From: Hyaloscypha bicolor E
Taxonomy: Eukaryota; Ascomycota; Leotiomycetes; Helotiales; Hyaloscyphaceae
Direction of reading: 5' to 3'
Assembly (NCBI RefSeq): GCF_002865645.1
Contig: NW_020194620.1
Span: 131,353-195,352 of the forward strand
DNA: 64,000 bases
Shown here: piece by piece, positions 60,561-64,000 of the stretch
Layout: each line of letters starts with the position of its first letter
Numbering within the stretch: the first letter of the stretch is position 1
The notes under the pieces: model-generated
Databases searched by the model: none
What the model was told of the DNA's origin: nothing
The model's input: the letters and a program-made list of their open reading frames with translations, nothing else
Made by a program: the position numbers and the translations under genes

Positions 60561-61259
60561 GGAAAAGGAAGAGTCAGGTGGAGAGACTCTATTTAGAGAG
60601 ATTGATGGCCGATGCACCTCACGTAGTCTTCGATTGCACATTTTTGTCCTTTCTCTGCGGACATTCTCTGACTCATCACCTGCATCATCGGAGCACAGAC
60701 TCGTTCTTTGCAAGAGGCTCGTTACAGCTAGCGCAAATCCGGCCTTCATGTAGCAGCAGTGATCGGAACGCTTGTGTCTTTGATAGAAGACCCTTTGTCA
60801 AAGCTGCCTCCGAGGGAGAGACACTTACGCTTACTAACGGATATACAAAGGTGAGCATCTTGGCGAGTCCGAGGATCTGCCACGGGGAGACTTCTTGGCT
60901 TTGCTTGTCGGTGTCGCTACAGCTTGCTCAGGTCGATTAATACTAAACAAAACTCTTTGGAAACTTGAGGTTTCGACTTCTATCTTCTAAGGGGTTTCGT
61001 TTCATATTAGTCGGATTAGCTATCTTATGCCTTTATATCGCCTTATATATACATCCTGTAAATCAAGATTCTCATTTGCCTCTCGCCGTTAACCTTGATA
61101 TCTACATCCGACGGAAACGACAGGCCCTTCAACACGGCCTCGCATAGCTGGAACGAACTTCAACTGCTCGATATCAATTACTTCCCCACCTCCTCACGAA
61201 CGGCCAAGGAAGCCCACAAAATTCCCCCATCGCAGCCTCTAACCCCTCTAAATGACAGT
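60561..61259. other. Convergent intergenic region between receptor and HET gene
   Basis: 700 bp between two opposing stops. Plus frames at 60965-61147 and 61095-61313 are open but overlap the HET 3' end or lack domains. Presumably 3' UTRs. Confidence 0.4.
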
Positions 61260-63032
61260 CTACTCAAGCTCAAAAGTTTCACTTTGTACGACCCCTTGGT
61301 CCATCATATCTAAAGCCTCTGAATTCATCAGACCATGTACATAACCTTCGCCGAGGAATATATAGTTAGAAGGACGTTGAGGCTGGCGAATGATATATGG
61401 GGTTGGCCCAGAAAGAAAGACACAAACCAGATCTCCTGGTGCGATGTCGGTTGGTCCCAGGCCGACACGACCGGTCTTCGTGCTGAAATACCGCCGGCCA
61501 CTACATGCAAATATCACTGAATCCACAAAAGTTAGCGCTGAAACGGTCGCGCCGGCTATTGGTGGGAAGCTCAACGCTGGATTTGCAGTGAGTTCTAAGA
61601 GTTTCTTCATGTTATGATAACCATCGATATGATCTGATCCGCAAGGCATTGATTTATGTATCTTGCTCGCAATCAGGGTACGCCAGTGCTCTTCTGGAAC
61701 ACCATTCGGCATGTCAAAAACCTCCTGAGCAATCTTCAGGCATTCAGCTTCCCAATCCAAGGCCTGACGTGCGATATTTGGATCATCGGAGCCCAGCCAA
61801 GGAGGCTCCGATGACACCACACTTGCTACTGTATCGATGCTCAAACCTTGCACGAGGATGTTGTTGGAATCTGATAGAACTTGAATGGAGCTTGACCTTG
61901 TTGGGAATGTTCGGCAGCCTGCCCGATAGCCGCAGGTCAATGCAACCTGACCCAGAGTATGGGCCGCCGACAGCTGGCATATGTTGGGACACCAGGAGGG
62001 TAAGCCGGGGATGTTATTCCTCGAGCATGCGCTATTCAATAAACAGTGTGTGATATCGAATTGTATGAGCAATTTGAAGCAATTGATAAATACCGCCTGG
62101 TTCGATGACTCATAATCGATCGGTATGTAGCTTCGGAGATCCCTACTGAGAAGGCCAGTAATAGCGTAGATTCTGTCAACTTCCTTTGTGCATGCTCTAG
62201 TCCGGGCTACCTCTAGGAGCATAGGCCAAGATATGTATCCGAATTCGGCCTTCGTTTGGCGCAGATAATGAATATGCTGGACCGCAGTAAACCCACCGGC
62301 GCGATCCTTTGGCATGGCAGTTTCACCCCTCATATGAAAACTCAGGTTTGCTTTTGCGATGCGAAAAGCCAACGAAGATAACACATCCCAGTCGAGAAGA
62401 TAGGACCCCATTTGGAATTTTAACTTCCTCCCAAGCACAACTTCCTGCAAAGTCCAGAGACGTTCGAACCAACTACTCCCAAATATCGCGCCAAGGGTCT
62501 GCCAGACAGGCGATGAGACTTCCGGAAGACCATGAGACTCAAAGTTCGCCTGGTTGACCAAGAATATTCCATCGATATTATTCAATCCATTTTGAATTGA
62601 TGGTATTAAATCAAGAGCATGTTGCATTCCCTCGGGAGCTTCGCCCAGCCAGACGGCAACATTCTCAGCGTTGCCATAGATTAGGTGCATCGATCTGATT
62701 TGAGTTGCTTTTTCCTCGCCATCATCCTTCTGATTGATACATATCTGATCTATCCACAGATAACGGAAGTCGCTAGGGGATACAAGGCGATGTAGCGCGA
62801 GATTGAGATTACTTGAAATTTGGAGCACGGCACCATCGCATAGAAATGGAAAAGTTGGCCCCGGATCACCCTATGCGTATGAGAGTGCATCGTACAGCAA
62901 TGGTTTATCTAACGGCCATATTTCCAGTTGTCAATGAGGCGAGTTCTCTCCAGGTTTCCATTCAAGGCGCAGCATTCGAATGTGGCCAGTAGGTGCTTGC
63001 TCATATTGAAGTGAGGCTGGATGGCCCGCCAT
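61260..63032 (-). pseudogene. HET-domain (heterokaryon incompatibility) gene with two N-terminal stops
   Basis: HET proteins mediate non-self recognition and programmed cell death on hyphal fusion. One minus-strand frame runs from ATG 63032 to the stop at 61260, 590 codons. It carries HET landmarks: GHIRMLRLEW near the start, LLYDALSYA, then GDPGP, RYLWIDQICINQKD, AVWLGEAP, and SWFERLWTLQEVVLG. A variable C-terminal half follows, with ACTKEVDRIYAITGLL. Two stops lie in this otherwise continuous frame. One is TGA at 62931-62933. The other is TAG at 62871-62873, in the position of the conserved Trp of the SYxWG motif. No intron removes both without deleting conserved residues, so the gene is probably inactive, or restarts downstream as a truncated protein (first downstream Met would lose the first HET motif). 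It converges with the NLR gene. Confidence 0.85.
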
Positions 63033-64000
63033 CTTCTTGGAGGTACTGAGATATCGCAATAGAATGAAATCTATATCTCGTATGTTCGCAAATGAGAAGC
63101 AAAATGGGAATCCCTTGCTAGCCAATTCGCGGAACAATGAACGTACGGAGATCTTCGATGATGCCCTAAAACGCCCTAAGCTTAGCCACATCAGCTGTTC
63201 AGAGCCTAAGCTAACAAAACGGAACGAGACATACGGTACAGTGGCTCTGTACCTGTTGCTTGATATAGTGCTGAACCTAGTCAAAAGAAGAGAGTCTCGA
63301 CAGTCGAACTTGATTTCTGAGAGTCTAGAGTCACATCCGGAGAAAAAAATTATACGATAAATGACTACTGTAGGGCTTTCCTGTCACGTTGGGATTGTAA
63401 TTGATGAGTGAAGCATTCGATAGATAAAGAAAGTAAAGTGAATTACTTAGAATTGCGCTAAGCCCAGCGTTTCATGTTATTTTAAGTGTTAACTTCATCG
63501 TACGTGAACGAGAGCCTTCCATTTTAAGGCTCTGTCAATGGCCGGAGCAAAATTCGCGCTGGAAAGGAATGACGTGGGCAAGTTTTGGCTCCGGCTGCCG
63601 GCGCATTCATTTCGCTGGCGTTTGACGGGAAAATGTAAAACGACCCGGGTGTCGATTGGGGGGTGCCCATTGAGGGCCAGACTAGCCACTAACCCAAAGG
63701 GGAGGCGCCCGAACAGTAATACCAAAAATCTAGTTTTCTCTATTATCTTATTTTATAAGAAATCAATATAACTAAACAATTTCTTTATTTCCTGATAGTG
63801 CTACTCAAGAACTATTTAAATACAAACTTTTTATAAATATAAAATAGTAATAGTTCCTTAAATTAAAGAAATTAAAAAGTTAATATTTTCTAATTTATAT
63901 ATAAGCTTAAGAAAGCCTAGATATTTAGTAAACAAGTCTAAAACTAGATACGAGAGCCTATAAACCCTTGATTTATAAGGCATTATAGGGCTTGAAAACT
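63033..64000. other. HET gene upstream region passing into an AT-rich block
   Basis: 63033-63740 is of normal composition; frames at 63037-63360 and 63495-63725 have no recognisable features. From about 63745 to the window end the DNA is AT-rich and RIP-like with no readable frame. Confidence 0.4.

Noticed and set aside
62830..62950. Introns that would remove both stops of the HET gene
   Set aside because: Candidates are too short (25-43 nt) or remove the conserved LLYDALSYAWG-type motif.
1..64000. Secondary-metabolite cluster around the NAD(P)-binding protein and the beta-lactamase-like hydrolase
   Set aside because: No PKS, NRPS, terpene synthase, P450 or transporter is present, and the two genes are 22 kb apart across a transposon block.
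1..64000. tRNA and rRNA genes
   Set aside because: No cloverleaf with a GTTC-AAT-type T arm or rRNA-like conserved stretch was found by eye.

Overview
The window is nuclear DNA of a filamentous ascomycete (Pezizomycotina). Four things point there: short 44-119 bp GT-AG introns; fungus-specific families (Zn2Cys6 regulators, a HET protein, a hydrolase-NACHT-ankyrin STAND receptor); no bacterial-style operons; and sharply bounded AT-rich blocks of LTR elements changed almost only by C-to-T and G-to-A transitions, the signature of repeat-induced point mutation (RIP). The sequence alone does not settle the class; Leotiomycetes or Dothideomycetes would fit.

Layout. 1-18 kb is an ordinary gene-rich stretch: the C-terminal part of a Zn2Cys6 regulator, a GH3/PA14 beta-glucosidase whose frame carries one TGA, a small Cys/His-rich protein with a possible broken relative downstream, ARPC3 (Arp2/3 complex), TRM6/GCD10 (tRNA m1A58 methyltransferase), a MINDY-type deubiquitinase with a C-terminal CAAX box, and a complete Zn2Cys6 regulator. 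18-25 kb is sparser: a solo-LTR-like relic, an NAD(P)-binding (NmrA-like) protein and a secreted pepsin-like aspartic protease. 25.3-40 kb is one long RIP-degraded block. In it a chromodomain Ty3/Gypsy element (26762-39999, TSD TAAAT) contains a second Ty3/Gypsy element in the opposite orientation (29109-35212, TSD CTATA). 40-56 kb alternates AT-rich blocks with single-gene islands (a class C beta-lactamase-like hydrolase and a multi-pass membrane protein), two hAT-like MITEs and a GC-rich solo LTR. 56-63 kb holds a convergent pair of allorecognition-type genes: a SesB-like hydrolase-NACHT-ankyrin receptor and a HET-domain gene whose N-terminus is broken by two in-frame stops.

How it fits together. 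The housekeeping genes (ARPC3, TRM6, MINDY) share no pathway and mark the conserved compartment. The protease, hydrolase, membrane protein, receptor and HET pseudogene sit beside transposon-rich DNA, as expected of a two-speed genome. I see no tRNA or rRNA gene, CRISPR array or secondary-metabolite cluster. Exon boundaries were placed by hand from splice consensus, reading frame and family resemblance.
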